Of a stretch of DNA of 64,000 nt, positions 13,486 through 27,300 are shown piece after piece. Under the pieces are notes generated by a model. That model saw only the letters and a list, made by a program, of their open reading frames with translations, was not told the DNA's origin and ran no database searches. The first letter of the stretch is position 1. Each line of letters begins with the position of its first letter. This DNA is from Tanypteryx hageni (taxonomy: Eukaryota; Arthropoda; Insecta; Odonata; Petaluridae): the NCBI GenBank assembly GCA_028673005.1, contig CM054117.1:49073370-49137369 (forward strand). The letters run 5' to 3'. Position numbers and translations under genes: made by a program.

Positions 13486-13947
13486 CAGTGGTTCCCAACT
13501 TTTTCGAGTGCGCGGATCCCTTTTCAACCTTCAAAAATTTTCCGCACCATATCATGCTGCTAGTTGTTTTTACACGCAATTTTATATGAAAATGTAACGT
13601 AATATCAAAGGAATAATATGCACTCAGCAGTCGTTTGTAATGTTCACACGTTACTTTTTGTGTCATTCTTATTGATTACCTCAACAAATATTGTGGAACT
13701 TCCGTAACTCGAATTTTCCATAACCTGAAGTGAATTAATTTTACCGGGAAAAATCCTCATGAGAAAAACGTATTTCCATAAGTCCAATTTTCTACAGCTC
13801 AAATATTTTTGTTTCCCTTGAGGTTCGACTTACGGAAGTTCCACTATTTGCGGAGCACAGCAGTGAGGATGTTTTTTCTTCCAGGGACACCCTGTAGTAG
13901 CCTCGCAGAATACCAGGGGTCTGCAGACCACAGATTGGGAACCCCTG
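13486..13947. mobile_element. hAT-type MITE with imperfect 8-bp target duplication
   Basis: Terminal inverted repeats CAGTGGTTCCCAAC at the left and GATTGGGAACCCCTG at the right, the classic hAT MITE end type. Flanking 8-mers CTCTATGT and TTCTATGG agree at 6 of 8 positions. Length is 462 bp including a nested palindromic element; there is no coding capacity. Confidence 0.85.
13693..13844. mobile_element. Small palindromic MITE nested in the hAT MITE
   Basis: About 150 bp bounded by GTGGAACTTCCGTAACTCGA and its near reverse complement TCGACTTACGGAAGTTCCAC. The ends resemble those of pogo/Tigger-derived MITEs. It must post-date the surrounding hAT MITE. Confidence 0.75.
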
Positions 13948-15287
13948 TTCTATGGAATTTCTTTAATTTTTATCAGCAACGAATAAATATAGGCGTTAAA
14001 AAAAAAACATTTTTTTAAGAGGGTACTTGAATGTATTCTTGCCCAAAATACTGTGGACCGTTTCTTTATACACAAACATACCTTTTATAATTGAAAAAAA
14101 CTACATTATAAAACATAAGCAGGTACTGTCCTGTTTTGACCCCGAACATTTTTTAAGCCTGCCTAACCTATCCACCACCCCCCAACCTAATCTGATGGGC
14201 AATAAAATATTAGGCAAAAGTTGTATTTAAGTCTAAAACCATATCTAACCTACTTCCCCAACTCAATGTGCGTTAAAACAAGAGGAAAAGTTGTATTTAA
14301 ATCTAAACCTTACCTACTAAATAAAAATGAATAATTTCAAATTTATATACGTAATTGTTTTCATAAAAATTACATGCTCCGAGTCCAAAGTAGAAAGGTA
14401 AAAATATATAAATTGTAATTTGTTTGAATATTTATAAATTTGCACGGTCAAATAAGATAGTATGCATAAGCAATTAATTTTGGATAAAAACCACACTAGT
14501 TTACAAAAGGTTAATGCAAATTCACAGTTCCAGGACATTTTGCACTACCCTACCCCAACGAATATGAATTTGTTTACAGAGTAGTTTATGTATATTCACA
14601 CAGTAGATTAAAATTTACACAAAAGAGTAAATTTAAAGGTTACTTTTTTGGTCTTGATGGATGCAAATTCACCAATTAAATTCACATGACCAATACTTTT
14701 TCAGTTTACTATTCAATGAAAAAAAATCAAATTGAATTTTATAAGAACTAAATCAGACCTTACAAAGATACAGGCAGGTTGCTGATGTTGTATCAACTTA
14801 ATAATTCAATTCTGGAGCATCTTAAAATATATATAATTGAAGAAGTTAAAAATACCTTTATTATACATGCATACATGTATCTGTACATTAAATGAAATGG
14901 ACACATTCCATACATGCATTTAGGTATGACTCCACCTGAAGATATTGCAGTGCAATGAAACCTAGGTCATATTAATGTCAATCTTTTAAAGAGAAATTCT
15001 ATCTAAGTATTTAGCTTTCTTTCTTCCTCAGCCAGAATGGGAAACTTTCAAAATATCGAGCCGAACGTTATTAGTTTTACTTTTTACTAATACCAAGTCC
15101 TAAAGCTAATAAGTGAGCCAATGGTAAGAATAATTTCCTAGATGTTAACTTTACTGATATGTTTGCACCAACATCTACAGCAAAATATTTAAATACCAGA
15201 AGATTAATATAAAATTTTCATTCATATATGCCTCCAAGCATGTTGAATCCAAGTTGAGAATTTTGAATGCTTTCCTTTTGTCCTGGT
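13948..15287. other. No gene recognised
   Basis: AT-rich. The phrase AAAAGTTGTATTTAA recurs at about 14217 and 14286 as a minor local duplication. Nothing else noted. Confidence 0.4.
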
Positions 15288-15429
15288 ACTGTAAATATCT
15301 ACAATACATATTTTATTTTCAAAAGATTTACTATCTACTCACACCCTACCTCATTTTAACTGTAAATATCTACAATACATATTTTATTTTCAAAAGATTT
15401 ACTATCTACTCACAGCCTACCTCATTTTA
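15288..15429 (+). repeat. 71-bp tandem duplication
   Basis: Two adjacent 71-bp copies (15288-15358 and 15359-15429), both beginning ACTGTAAATATCTACAATAC. They differ at a single base (CACACCC versus CACAGCC), so the duplication is recent relative to its surroundings. Confidence 0.95.
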
Positions 15430-15535
15430 ATGGAATTTTCCATGGACTCTTAGCCAATGTCAAAAGATTTTCACAACTATTTGGATCTCCATTTGTGACA
15501 AATGAAATGTACCATGTGAAGTAATGGCCTCCAAT

Positions 15536-16588
15536 AGGTAGTCTTATGAGATCGCTTTGGTGTCCATGTGTTTGTGTGTGTCCTCCTCAAACATCTTCTT
15601 CATGAAGAACCAATTTCAACTAAATTTGGTACATAGAATATGCACATATATTAATGACATATTTGTAACGGATCGACTAAGCAGGGGTGCCACAATTGCA
15701 AAGCTAAACTTTCTGGTAATTATGAATTTGGAAGGAACCCAACCGATTTCAACGAAATTTTGTATGAAGTAAGCGTGCAACATAAAATAACAAAATCAAG
15801 ATTTTTAGTATACATATAGAAAGGGCTACCACAATACAAGGGATAAAAATTTATTTGTACACGTATTTGTGTTGAACTGTCCTCATTAATTGTAACCAAA
15901 TTTAATACTTATAATATAGACATATATACAAAACCATATTAGCATATTTAAATCAAATCAGGCAAACAGGGGTGCCACAATTACAAATTAAACTTTCAGT
16001 AATTAAGGATTTGGAAGGAATTGGCTGAACGGATTTCAATTAAATTTTGTATATAAGATTTGTACAACATACCATAATGAAATCAAGATGTTTAAAATGG
16101 AGCTAAAGAGCAAGAGGCTACCACAGTAAAAAGTTAAATAATATTTCTTTTACATGTATTTCTAGAGAACTGACCTAATGGATTTAACCAAACATAGTAT
16201 ATTCAATCTTCATATAAATAAATAACCAAAATATATTTCAACCGGGTCGACTAAACAGGGCCACCACAATATCAAGGTTTGAATTTTTCTGTAACAATGA
16301 ATTTTGGAGGTACTGGCTGAATGGATTTCAAAATTTCATTTGTAGGGCGAGTATAGAATCGGAAAACGAGATATGTTTAGAATGAATCAAAAAAGCAGGG
16401 CTACCACAGTATAAGGAAAAATAATTTTCTGATTTCAAAGCAAATACATTAATACACAATTATACTATGGAAAAGTTGACGAAAAGCACTTCTCTACCAC
16501 GGGAAACCTGTGTCCACTCCTACTTGTTATATATTAAAATTGTATTGGAGGGAAAGTAGGCAGATTAGTTATTTCCAGAATTACTTGT
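15536..16588 (-). mobile_element. Helentron/DINE-1-like non-autonomous element, copy A
   Basis: This roughly 1-kb segment matches 49457-50530 in inverted orientation along its length. Internally it holds six tandem units of about 138-148 bp, starting near 15611, 15749, 15896, 16034, 16182 and 16324. Each starts near a variant of ATTTCAA(C/A)(T/G)AAATTT and most carry GGGGTGCCACAAT or GGGCTACCACAAT. Two unit types alternate. The right end carries GGAAAGTAGG, the subterminal inverted repeat also seen in copy B. The left end lacks the hairpin that copy B retains. Tandem central repeats, subterminal inverted repeats and a terminal hairpin are the known layout of DINE-1/HINE elements; the class assignment is inference. 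Confidence 0.7.
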
Positions 16589-16763
16589 TGACATTGTTGT
16601 TTAGTTATTTCTTGGCGAAACCTGAAGTAAATCCGCCGTTTAATTGGCTAGTTTCAATGAAGGCAATGATTGATAAGATTTTTGTCAATCATTGCTAAAT
16701 TCAGTATGGCAGTTCATATTCACCACTCAACAAAGCTAAAATACATACATTAGTTACACAGCA

Positions 16764-17450
16764 CAGGCAGTCCTCGACTTACGTATTGAATCCATTCTGC
16801 AAAACCTAACCTAAGTCAAAAATTGTCGGAAATTACTCTTACACAACATTCATGTACGTTTAAAAAGTCAGAAAAGTGCATGCCTGCATAACATAATTTA
16901 GGTGCATTTGGTTATTTATTATAATTCATTTTTATAATCGTTATTCACTTATAATTTTATGAAAATTACATATTCAAAATTTTGATAAATCTTAGACATA
17001 AGTTCAGATACACCAAAAACGAATGGGATACATATTTGAAAGCATTGCACTCATTGCCACACTAATGAAAAAATTTCATTGTTAGAAACTTCCTTGAAAT
17101 TACGCATTAATAATTTCGTAAAAAGCTGGTATATACATTCAAATACAAATAAAAAAACACGAGAAAAGCAATACGTCAAACTAACACCAACACAACAACT
17201 GACAGCAGGAATGTCCACTCTCAGGCGATGAATTGGCCAGCATTATATATAAATTATTTTATTATAATTATATATTTATTAATATATAGTATATTTATAA
17301 TATAATATGCATCTATTTATTAAATAAATAATGTATAATAATGTTAAAACAAATTTTATATTATATAAATAGAAAACGTTTCCAACAATGAACCTATATG
17401 TAATGTTGTAAATATGTAAGTCGAGTCACCCATAAGTCAGGGACTGCCAG
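16764..17450. mobile_element. Tigger-like MITE
   Basis: Left end CAGGCAGTCCTCGACTTACG and right end CATAAGTCAGGGACTGCCAG are imperfect inverted repeats of the Tigger/pogo style. TA follows the right end; the left flank is CA, consistent with decay of a TA target. About 690 bp, AT-rich interior, no coding capacity. Confidence 0.8.
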
Positions 17451-18239
17451 TAGTTATAAAGTTCCAATCAGTATGGTTCAGTCAATTAATTTGACCTTCC
17501 TATGTGGTGTAAACATGTTTGTAGCTAATGACAGAAAAATGGGATAAATATAGATTTCATAAATCAAATAATTCCCATGCTAAAAATATTTTACTTGAAA
17601 ATTAACAAAACAAATAAGTTGGTAATTATCAGTTATATTTAACAAGTTGCCCGGATTGAATAACTGCAGTCATGTTGCTAGACAATGAAAGAATAGCCAC
17701 ATCAAAACTTCAGTTCCATTCAAGCAAATCTATATCAATGGCATCATAAAAATAATAGTTGCAATTGGGTAAAAAAAATACGAAAAAGTATGTATTCAAA
17801 TACAAATTTTACTAAGAAATAAATTGAGCCCAAAAATTATAATTCAAATTTCTCTTAGAGCTTAATTATAGATATATAATGATTAGACTAGATATATATA
17901 CAAAAAAATTATGCAAAAACTGACAACAAGAGTATTGTAAAGGAAATCTTACTTAATAAAATAATGCAGAGATATTGCATTTATATTCCTCTTTTAAACA
18001 TATCTGTAGGATTCTATTTGCTGTTCAAACCACAATTCTCACTGAAACAGAAAATGTGACAAATAATGCATTTTCAGGTAAACACTATTTGTAATATATA
18101 TGTAATATAAATGAATAGCTAAATGCATATGATCTAACAAATAACATTATTAATACTTGATTTCAACATCAATTATTTTGAATTATCTATTTTTTATAAC
18201 TTGGCTCTGTTATTTCAACAATTATATTACATGATGTAT
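17451..18239 (-). other. Downstream flank / probable 3' UTR of the SLC46-like gene
   Basis: Non-coding AT-rich sequence directly after the stop codon of the transporter. No single polyadenylation signal stands out, so the 3' end of the transcript is not placed. Confidence 0.35.
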
Positions 18240-18333
18240 TCACTCTCCAGCTTGCTCAACTGGTTTACACTCCTCTATGTCATTTTCTTGCGCTTGTTCT
18301 AAATGTCCACCTCCTAGGCAATAATGAACACCC
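18240..18333 (-). CDS. SLC46-like terminal exon: hydrophilic C-terminal tail
   Basis: Acceptor TTGTTTTTCAG. Completes TTG GGT GTT and encodes a short acidic tail (HLEQAQENDIEECKPVEQAG) ending at TGA. Found from splice sites and phase only, since it is too short for an ORF scan. Confidence 0.75.
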
Positions 18334-21300
18334 CTGAAAAACAACAAAAAGCTCATTAATACGACCAGTTCCAAAAAGACAAGCATCACCATTTAAAATG
18401 AAACCATTAGAAACTGGAACATTTTAATTTTATGATCCAGTAAAAAATATATTTGTTTCAAATTGGAAAATGGTTACATTAGCGGAACTAGGGCAAAATT
18501 TTGCTTAATAAGGTCAAATGAACGAGTTTTCAGGTGAGAAATCTACTTACAACACAAGAAAGAATACAGAGATTTGAGAAGCAAAAGTCAGAAAGAAAAT
18601 GGAAGCTGGAAAAGTCTGAAGTGTGGCTTTATACAACTGAGAATACATTGCACCAGAAAACATTGGAACAGCATTGTCTGCTGATGAAAGAACAGCAAAT
18701 ACTCTCCCTAGAAAAGAAGAAAACAAATAATCAAATATTTCAAAATCATATATTGGCAAATGTAAATAATATGTTATAGAAAAAATAAAATTATAACATA
18801 AGGTTAAATTTAATCTTTGATAATAAGACAATATATCAGTATAACTACCATAAAAGGATAATTTTAAACTAAATGATAGTCATTACTTGCAAGTTTAAAA
18901 TGGACGTAAACACCGTTATGGTGTGTAGAATTGCTTTTTCGGAAATCCGACATACAAGAGCAAATTTACAATAAAAGCAACAATAAGGTATTTTTGATAA
19001 AATTAAAGTATCAGCTTGAAAATTACTCCTAAAATATGAGGCAGAGCATACTCACCCCTCTCTGAAGGAGGAACTAATTTAGAAGTCATAGATCTCAATA
19101 CAGGAGGTATTAATGGCCCAAATGCTGCAAAAACAGCTCCTAAATAAAACAGATCTGGTACAGCAGATAAGCCAAATGTCAAACGTGCACATGAACTGGA
19201 TGCTGCACCCAACGCAGCTATAATGGTGTCACGTAAGCCAAATTTACGGCTTAGCAGTGGTAAACCCAACAATGTTGCTGAAAAAAGACACATTTGAAAT
19301 AAATAATAGGTATTACCATAATTACTAATTTATAGGATGCACTTTTTCCCAAAAAGTTTTGGCTCAAAATTGAGCTGTGTCCTAAACAAGGGTACACAAT
19401 TCTATTTTAAATAAAATGACAAAAAACCAAGATGTACCAATTACATGAAATTTGTTTTAATATCATGAAAGCAAATAAAATTACACATAAATTTTACAAT
19501 AAAAATGCAAAATTCTATGTAGACTGAACTATAGAGAGTTAATAAAAGGAGATGAAATTCAAACGTGAATAGTCTGTAAGTATACTAGTATATTGCCCGT
19601 CAAAAATGATGGGTTAAAATTAATAAAAAACGGAATTAAAATTTTTAACTTTAAATAATTTATTTTAACTATCACTATTTATATTGATTTTGTTTCTCGC
19701 AGCAGTTGGTTGTCAAGACAAACAACTTTTGAGGTAGGGGAGGGGAAGGGGAGAAGGCATTTAGCCTTGAGACAACAATCTGAGCTCAAGTTTTGACAAA
19801 TACATTGTCGTCCAAGCAGTTGTCGTTAAAATAAAAATATTATCCCAAAATATGTTTTATTAACACCAGAAATTTCAAGCTGTACATGAATAGAATAAGA
19901 TCATAGATAGAATAAGATGTTCGTTGGTCAGTATTTTCTAATTTTAATTTCGAAAAGAATAAAAGCCTGCACATTGAAAAGTAGGAAGCATTGGGACAAC
20001 AACATGAGCTCGAGTTTTGACAATTACATCATCTTCAAGGCAGTTCAATATTTCCCCTAAATAGGTGACTTTGACTTTCAATGTGAGCGATTTCAAGCTG
20101 TAGATGGAAAAAGATGAAGAGAATAAGTGACTTAATTAATTTCTCTTTATAATAGTTCAAATCCGATGATCGTAGGTCAGGTTTTTCCAATTATAATTTC
20201 CAAAAGAAGAAAAGCCTGCACGACAAAAACTCGATTTTTCCATGTTATCTTACAAAGAATGGAAACATTCCTCTGGAGTCTAACTCTGGACTTTTTTCGT
20301 GAATTTTCTTTCGGCAAGGATTTTTATATTTGAATAGATTATTTCTGCCAAATTTCAATTTCTATCTACATCCTTGATCGAGTTATTCGCGCTTTAACAG
20401 CTTGACGCTCAGACCAACGGGCGTACAACATAGCCTTTTATTATTATTTTTTGATTGTTTGATTCTTTTAAACTTATCTTTCTCTCCCTATTACCAAAAC
20501 CATCCTCAGGTCCTCCATTTCTCTACTTAACTCCCGAACCCTATCACCTAATCCTTCACTCCATAAATTTTTTACATGTTCAGTATGTTTAATAAAATGT
20601 CCACCATGTTCCTCAGATTTTCATACCGTTTCTATTTCAATAATATTGAATTTAGCTCATTATTATTATTTTTAATCTCTTTAATAGTATTTCAGCATTT
20701 TAGGTATTCCGTCTCGTAAATAACACAACGAATGTAGTTCACATTGATTGCTATGAAAATAATTTCCCCCTCCTTCCATCTTTCTCTCCTTCTCATATGA
20801 AAATCCTTCAGAGCATGCTTAAACCCATAAGGATTAAAATAACAAACAATTCCTAACATTCTGTTAAAATCCCAAGATATATCCAAGAATACCATCATCC
20901 AATCACGATAGAAAACCTAACGCTTGTAAAATCTGTAACGAACCAATACAAACTAGACGCATATGAAAGCATACACATAAACAGAAATTCCCTTACGAAT
21001 AATGACCGCGGCCCGATCCCCCTTTCACCTCTGTACGCTGTAATGGCTGAACCTCTATCCCATCCTTTCACTTCAGCACATACACATATAAATACCGCCT
21101 ACAATACTCCCACCCCTCATTACACATCAGCTACTGATGATGAGAGCATTGCTCTCGAAATACGTATTTAGTACGTTGACCCCATCTTTAGAGATCTTGT
21201 GTGCGTGTATTCAAGTGCTTGCATGCGTGATTGTTTCGTCTGTTAGGTCCCTGTCGTTGCCGGAAGGCACATAAACCTAAAGGCCGTTGTGTGCGATACT

Positions 21301-24300
21301 AGGTCCCTGGCATGGTTTAATCTCCCGTAAACCTAGTATTATTTCCCCGTTCCTTCCCCCCCTTTTTTTTCTTTCCTTTACCTATTGGCGTGTACGTGTG
21401 CGTGTGTTTGTGGTTGCTCAGTAGGTCCCTGTCGCGGTCGTACTGACTCACAAACCTTCTAGCAATGGTGTGATTTTTTTGGGTCCCTGGCGCAGAGTAA
21501 TTTCTCGCAAACCCGGTCCCGTTTCCTTTCCACCTTTAGGATTAGTGCTTGTGCGATTGAGTGAGTGAATGTGTGAGTGACATCAGGTCCCTGGCGTGGA
21601 GTAACAACCCCTAAACCTGTAAGTTTATAATTTTTATTGCTTTTTGTCTTTTCCTGCTTTTCCTCCCCCTTTTTCATTGTGTGTCTCTAATTTTGAATTT
21701 TACGGTTAAGGAGTTAATTTCTATTTAACATTAGCAAAGCACAATAAGAAAATTGAATTGATTGAATCTTTAACTTCATAAGTTGTGTCCTTTGAATGCA
21801 TCTGGTAGAAGCATCCCTCTTTTTCTTAATGGTGGTCCTGGTCTTCTATTCCAGATGATGGGTAACCTATCTCTCATAAGTTCTTTGGACATCCATCCAT
21901 TTTCATTACATCTATTATTCCAGTAGGCATTTGTTCCTTGTGCTTTGTTTTTCATTTTAGGATAATATATGATGGTAATTTTGATTCATCTGCTAAAACA
22001 GCCAATATTACTGTAACTCATGTTTTTTCGTTACCTGTCATTTTTATTATCCCAGATTTTACATCTTTTTCATTGACAGCATAATTAGATGTTAATTACG
22101 GAAATTCCATGTTATGCCATCATTTGTTTTGACATCTATGAAATGATATTCGCCAATAGACAAGAAAAGTTTAGTTCACTTTTGGGAATCATTCGCGTAA
22201 TAACTGTTCACTGAAAGTCGTTAAAAAATAAAATTCAATAGGTCTCTACTTCGTTAAATAACACGTCATTTGTATATATTTGGCGTATATTTCCAACATA
22301 TATATTCAGTATAGATATAGTTCGTTTATTCATTGAAAAGGTTTATCACAAATTTTTGTTTGATAAAAAAATCGTTTTTTAAAATGTATTTTTTAAAAAT
22401 AACACTATTTAAATCTGGATTGTTAAGTTTTCAATTAAAAATTTCAGTAGATATAATTATTTTATCTTATGTTTCACATGTTCAAAAAATGTCGATTAAA
22501 TGCCTAACCCTACTTTATACCAAAATTTAATATGACCCCTGATTTTAGCAAGCTGGAATTAAAAAAAACCTTCGTCTTGGATTCGGGTAAATACAGTATG
22601 TAAAGTGGAAGTTCTAATTGACGGATGCAGTTCAAAATCACCATTGGGCAATAAATTTTAATAAGGATTACTCCTACATAATTTAATTAAAATCCATCCA
22701 GCGGTTTAGGAGATGAATGTTATGACAGATGGACGAGACATGCCCATAAGGCATTCTGCCTCTATTGTTTCGCTGGTAAAGAACACCTAAAAACCATGGA
22801 AAAGTAATAGTGTTTACTTAATATGACTAATATTGCCTACTTCCATAAAGGCATGCCAGATTTGATTAATTATGTTGTAGCAAAATCCTTTTGTAGCACA
22901 GTTGATTGGCAATGCTGTATGAACCAGTCCTCTTATTATTCATGGTGAAGTAATCCTCTGTTAGTATTGTTTTAAGGACTCCTGCTGGTGCTACTAGTGT
23001 AATTGCCAGTGGAAAAGTACTAAGTGTTTATTTAATATGAGTAATTTGATACGACAAATTCCTACAAAGCCAACAAAAACTCTCCTTATCAACAGAAGTG
23101 GTAGTTAGATAAATATAGATACAACAAGTTAGGGAAGAATTACAGAGAAAGTTACATCAAGCATTTCTTTCTTGCTTTAGGATTATGAGGTCATCATAAG
23201 TTTACATCTTTGGTTGAAATTGACCACCTCATAGTCTATAAATTCCCTCTAAAAACATTATAGCAATGCATTCTAATAATATGTTTTCCATTTAAAAGCG
23301 GAGGATTCGTTTCCATGGTAGCTGATATTTCCCTTGTTAAAAACAAAATTTTCTATATTTTTAAAAATAAAAAGCAATTGTGTGCTCTCATCCTATCCAG
23401 ATATGAATTCTGTTTTCAACAGATATAAATCTTAGTCTTTCAACAATAGAACTTCTCCCGAATTCAAAACTCAATTTCAATTAATTTAAAAATGTAAATT
23501 AATTCCCTGCACCAATATAATGCTTTTCTTATTGGGGGGGGGGATAAATATGAAAATAAAGGGTCAAAAAAAAGAAACTGATTACTCTCCACCACCTGAT
23601 CCTAGATGCACTAAATTCTGACCATGTCATATACACCACACAAGTCTGAAATTTTGGCTTCTCCAGGATTTAAGAGATATTGCTGAACAGATGGACGGAG
23701 AGACACAGACCAAATAGATAAGTAATTTTTATAGAAAGCAAGAGAGGAAAGATGCACGCATCATGCATGCATACATGCAAGATGCTGCCACAGTTCTTGT
23801 AATTAAAAAAAATACTCAAATTTTTTTGGGATATAATGTATTAAACTCTATAAATTCCTATAAGTTATATGTTAGCATGAAAAGCAGCAATTTGCATGCA
23901 CTTGTATCCATCCATTTACAACAATGAGTGTCAAGCAAGGTGACAATACTGAAATTATATGCTCCATTATATTATATACACCAATGAACTTCATTAAGTC
24001 TTTACTTCCATAATACTTAATTAACATTTGATCATAAAATAGATTAAGTAGAAAAAACACATACCAGTGACATATAAAGATGACTGCATAGTTCTAAAAT
24101 TGCTAAAGGTTTGGACATCCCAATTAAACACTTTTTGGGTGTAAAGATATGACATTGTCCTCTCATCTGAAAATAAAATGGTTATACTTTCATTAATCCA
24201 CCATCAAAATAAATTACATACTTTTATCCATTAAGTACCAGACAATAATTTATTTCAGCAAGTACATAATTCTTATACTGATGCTCACAGACTTAAGGAC

Positions 24301-27300
24301 GTCTGACTTATGGATTTTCAACTTTATGGATTTAATTCCCATTAATTTAAAAAAAAAAAACTGGGATAATAAGCAGTGTTCCGGAACTACTTGGCATCAC
24401 GTTTGGAAGAAAGCATTACCCATTACGAAAAAACCCCTAGAAAAGACCCAGGTTCGACTCCAGTAGATAATTTGTTTCCCATAAGATAATACGTAAAAAT
24501 AGATTTTTCAACTTACAGGCTTTTACTTTTTTGCCAATTAAAACTAGAAAGAATAGACCAGAAAATCTTCAGACCTGAACTGTTTTAAAGAAAAATAAAT
24601 ATTGTTTCTTATTCTTATTGCCAAATTTTGTCTATGATTTGAAATGGCTCAAGTAATATGTTTAAAAAATATTTATTGGAAAATTTTAAGGTTCTTAACT
24701 TTATGTTGCATTGTCAACCATGTCATTGTTAAACCTTGAGATTTCATTGTCGTCTAAATCCTTATACTACGTATATGCATAAGGAAAGAGTGCTTTGAAT
24801 GCTTTAATAGGAGAGAGAGAGAAGAGACAAGTGAAGATATAAAAATGAATTTTTATAACCAACTTTTATATAGTTAATACTTTAATATGAATAAACTCTA
24901 TAATATAATTATGATAACCTTTTTGCTTGCATGGGCGTAAAAATTTGCAAAAGTATCTACCAGCTCCTGAGTGATGTGGGGGTCTCTTTATTTAAACTTT
25001 AATCTTTTTACAGTTGTGAGAATGGTAGACAGAAGTAGAGAACTCAGTGACAAACGTAAGAATGTTTAGTACATAAGTAGTAAGAAGTTTGATAGTATCT
25101 TTTGTTTCACTAATGAAAATACTGACTTATCCATTCATATTGCTTAAAATTAACAAAAATATATTGCTAGTTCAGAGAAATTCAGCTTTAGATACTAGTA
25201 GGAGTGAAACTCGAATATTTCATATTTTAATCACCTAACTTAAATGACAAAAATAATAAATTGTTCTTTTCCTAACATCACATCAACCATCCATATAAAA
25301 CCACTATATAAGTATAATTAGCTGAAGAATTGCTAAGCTACAACACAACACTTTAAAATGCTTTATTTAAATTTGTTCAAATTAACATCCTTTACAACAG
25401 TATTACATATGTTAAATAGTGAAAAAAAGGAATATGATACTTAAATGAGAGGGCTTTTAGAAAAACGCAAGAACAACTGGTCTTAAAGGGCTATAATTAG
25501 AAAAGATTTCATCCAAAGTAAAAATAAGCCAAGTGAACAGTTCCAAAGAATAAATTATGTTCATGGCACAAACTACATAAATATAGTCATCTAAAGTAGT
25601 GCTCAAATGAATTTTCAATGTGAACTATTCCGAGAAGATTGCATTAATGATTATTAATAGTATTGCAATACGAATGTGATTATAATGTAATAATAATAAA
25701 ATGCATGTATAAGGCAATATTATAAGAGGAGAGATAAGTATTTAATAATAATAATAAAATTCATCAAAAGCTTACATGTACCTTGATTTTCCAGATGTAA
25801 TTCTTAATGAAACTCATAGGAAAAACAGTTTTTAGAATAATCTTAAATGAATAAAGATAAAAAGTTTTTAAGATAAATAAAAACTACTGTCAATAATAAT
25901 TACGATAAATAAAAACCTACAATTATTAGCAGAAATAACCCTTCAAAAAACTTAGGAATGTTAGTATCAATACAAATCCACATTCAAATAAAGTTCTCTT
26001 ACACCATCAACAAATACAATAGTTTGTTTAATCTCGTTGATATGATGAACGCTTGTCTATCTTCCCACGCGAATGCAAATACATATTTATGTGTTGTGAA
26101 GTGAGGTCGTTTGGATTTTTTTCCAAAACACACCCATATATATAGCGAAGTTAATATAAAAGTTGGTAAAAAGGAGAGATAGGAGGATAGAAGAGAGAGA
26201 GGGAGACAGAGGACAGACAGACAAGGGAGATGGGGAGAGAGAGATTAATAATGGTCCTTATTAGTGCAAGATTGAGACTAGGAAGTTATTTTTTCAGAGA
26301 AGGAGGGAGAGGGAGGGACAATGGGAGAGAGGAAGAGAGAAAAGGAGGAAGAATGGGAAGGGCCTTGAATTTAATACTTAATACAAGCAAACCCATCATA
26401 TTTGGTAAGAAATTATGCTAGTTTATTATATAATTAATGACCATGTATAACTTCTAGCCTAAAAAAAAAGATCTACTGATATCTTAATAATTTACTTACT
26501 GTGATACAAGAAATAATTTTCTAATTTTCTATCCCAATTCTCCTTTGTCAGTTTAAGTGTCCATATGATGTTTTATAACATTATTTATAATCGTAAAACT
26601 GCAGCCTTCGATTCACAAGACATGCATGAAAGCTGAATTAAACAGAAAAATTGTAATCCTAAATCAAAAAAGGCTTTCTGTCCCTTTTTACCTCCCTCTG
26701 TCATGCTATGAAAGCCAAAGAAGCAAGAGCGAGAGTTTTTAGTTCAAAGATATTTCTAAGATTGATTTCCATCAAAATTTTTAATACTGAAATGTTAACC
26801 CTAAAAACCAAATTTTAACTATATTTTCATTCATATGGTGCCTAAAAATCTCTAGGTAACTTCTGATTTAACTTTGATCTAGTCAACTGAAGCAATGGCA
26901 ATTTCCAATGCAGACCACTGTGCAGAAAAGGTTGACCACCCATGATCTAACTCAGGGGTCTCCAAACTTTTTTACAAGTGGGCCACTTGCTCAATAAATT
27001 TTATGCTCGAGGGTCAGAGTACTAACATAAAAAAACTTTTTGAAAATATAGGCACGCAATATACAATAAAAGGTGGTTTAGTGAATTGGGTAAATGACAA
27101 TTTACTTGTTACAGGCTCGAGGTCCACATTAAATGAAGTCACGAGCCATAGTTTGGAGAGCCCTGACCTAACCTATTCAGCAGTGAAACTTGAATATGAA
27201 GAAAAAATGAACTTAACATCATATATCATAAAATATTAGTCATATCGAAAAAATCTTCAAATGAAATTTGTAGAACTAGTTAAATAGAATATTTCTAGCT

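Noticed and set aside
18534..18779. 81-codon plus-strand open frame
   Set aside because: Antisense shadow of the SLC46-like exon at 18551-18707.
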